DNA of 64,000 nt from CAZKAP01 sp964550895. Its GTDB lineage: Bacteria; Bacteroidota; Bacteroidia; Flavobacteriales; Flavobacteriaceae. The stretch is taken from contig CAZKAP010000013.1 of assembly GCA_964550895.1 (NCBI GenBank), forward strand, positions 3,986 to 67,985, written 5' to 3'. Below the pieces are notes generated by a model. That model saw nothing but the letters and a program-made list of their open reading frames with translations. It did not search any database and was not told where the DNA came from. Positions 63,243-64,000 of the stretch are shown here, piece after piece (position 1 is the stretch's first letter; each line of letters opens with the position of its first letter). The position numbers and the translations under genes are program-made.

Positions 63243-64000
63243 CTAAAACAATTCCGAGGCCTCCCGGAGTTTCTCGGTGTTTTCGACCAGCATGAGCTCG
63301 TCGATAATCTTCTGTATATCGCCGTTAATGATGTTCTGTAAATCGTACAGGGTAAGCCCGATACGGTGATCGGTTACCCGACCCTGGGGATAGTTATAGG
63401 TGCGGATCTTAGCCGATCGGTCCCCACTACTTACCTGGGAATTCCGCTTGGCCGCGTCCTCTTCCTGTTTCTTCGCCAGCTCCAGGTCGTAGAGTCGGGA
63501 ACGGAGTACCTTGAACGCCTTTTCCTTGTTCTTATGCTGGGATTTCTGATCCTGGCACTGAGCCACCAGTCCTGTAGGCAGGTGGGTAAGCCGCACGGCC
63601 GAATACGTGGTATTGACCGACTGCCCTCCCGGACCTGAGGAACAGAAATAATCGATACGCACTTCCTTGGGGTCGATCTGCACGTCGAAGTCTTCGGCCT
63701 CCGGTATCACCATAACGGTGGCGGCACTGGTGTGCACCCGGCCCTGAGTCTCGGTCTGTGGAACCCGTTGTACTCGATGTACACCAGCCTCGAATTTCAA
63801 GGTACCGTATACGTCTTCACCGCTAACCTCGAAGTGAATTTCCTTATACCCTCCGCTGGTTCCCTCGCTCAGGTCTATAATGTTGGTCTTCCAGCCCCGT
63901 GACTCGCAATACTTGGTGTACATCCGAAACAGGTCGCCTGCGAATATGCTGGCCTCGTCTCCGCCGGTTCCCGCCCGAATTTCCATGACCACGTCCTTCT
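63243..64000 (-). CDS. prfA: Peptide chain release factor 1 (partial, 5' end outside window)
   Basis: This is the C-terminal 252 residues of RF1, which reads UAA and UAG. MEIRAGTGGDEASIFAGDLFRMY starts the conserved core, and DYFCSSGPGGQSVNTTYSAVRLTHLPTGLVAQCQDQKSQHKNKEKAF carries the GGQ peptidyl-tRNA hydrolysis motif. RTYNYPQGRVTDHRIGLTLYDL is the family C-terminal block. The peptide-anticodon region lies around VHRVQRVPQTETQGRVHTSAATV. The frame is open at the window edge, so about a third of the protein is missing. Confidence 0.96.
   Translation of the reverse strand, partial: KDVVMEIRAGTGGDEASIFAGDLFRMYTKYCESRGWKTNIIDLSEGTSGGYKEIHFEVSGEDVYGTLKFEAGVHRVQRVPQTETQGRVHTSAATVMVIPEAEDFDVQIDPKEVRIDYFCSSGPGGQSVNTTYSAVRLTHLPTGLVAQCQDQKSQHKNKEKAFKVLRSRLYDLELAKKQEEDAAKRNSQVSSGDRSAKIRTYNYPQGRVTDHRIGLTLYDLQNIINGDIQKIIDELMLVENTEKLREASELF

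Noticed and set aside
1..64000. Defence island, CRISPR array, prophage, rRNA or tRNA genes
   Set aside because: I scanned for repeat-spacer patterns, integrases, nucleases and RNA gene motifs and saw none.

Overview
This window looks like an ordinary, gene-dense stretch of chromosome from a marine-type member of the Flavobacteriaceae (Bacteroidota). Four things point there. There is a type IX secretion (T9SS) cargo with a gliding-type C-terminal sorting domain, next to PorP/SprF-like and OmpA/PorE-like genes. The TAnnTTTG promoter element of this phylum recurs a short distance upstream of many start codons. Flavobacterial gene orders and domain forms are present, such as prfA-pyrF, nusB-DUF1573-yajC, a two-motif DnaJ, PUR-family and DUF1573 proteins. 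TTG and GTG starts also occur. Base composition is moderately GC-rich for the family, which fits a Robiginitalea-like genus, but I cannot fix the genus from sequence alone. I see no rRNA, tRNA, CRISPR array, insertion sequence, prophage or plasmid gene.

Layout. Positions 1-4622 hold surface-glycan glycosyltransferases: a GT2 running off the left edge, then a TupA-like ATP-grasp protein, a GT-A enzyme, a GT9 enzyme and another GT2. Positions 4688-6705 hold tRNA-maturation genes (threonylcarbamoyl-AMP synthase and a CCA-adding/polyA-polymerase-type enzyme). Positions 6898-14362 are a three-gene overlapping operon: a 1515-residue calcium-repeat surface protein, a SprF/PorP-like outer-membrane protein and an OmpA-family protein. 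Positions 14464-22253 hold heme A synthase, a pRiA4b-like protein, a nucleoid protein, an unrecognised kinase-like protein, an ABC exporter pair and uvrB. From 22314 to 31170 come Hsp20, a TerB-like protein, sucC, lysA, a thioredoxin-like protein, guaB, HMG-CoA lyase, a LysE exporter and a small lipoprotein. From 31289 to 42115 come an S9 peptidase, pyrD, a peptidase T homologue with altered metal ligands, yajC, nusB, an MsbA-type ABC protein, a PUR protein and a redoxin. From 42119 to 53796, almost all on the minus strand, come a cyclophilin-FKBP fusion, an M28 peptidase, PPK2, an NtrC-like regulator without a DNA-binding tail, MscS, an ABC-2 exporter, dnaJ-grpE, an epimerase and mnmD. The right part holds ilvE, small membrane proteins, crcB, glnK-amtB, an Lrp regulator, several lineage-specific proteins, pyrF and prfA (which runs off the right edge).

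How the genes work together. Most are housekeeping. The units that act jointly are the glycan cluster, the T9SS surface module (adhesin plus its likely SprF/OmpA partners), glnK-amtB (ammonium uptake with its PII regulator), grpE-dnaJ with the nearby Hsp20 (proteostasis), pyrD and pyrF (pyrimidine synthesis), and two ABC-2 exporters.

I did not find a convincing new multi-gene defence or mobile system. The observations most worth following are the peptidase T homologue lacking three of five zinc ligands, the uncharacterised protein with a kinase-like catalytic loop, the strict 171-bp repeat architecture of the giant surface protein, and the NtrC-type regulator with a GAFTSA loop and no HTH.
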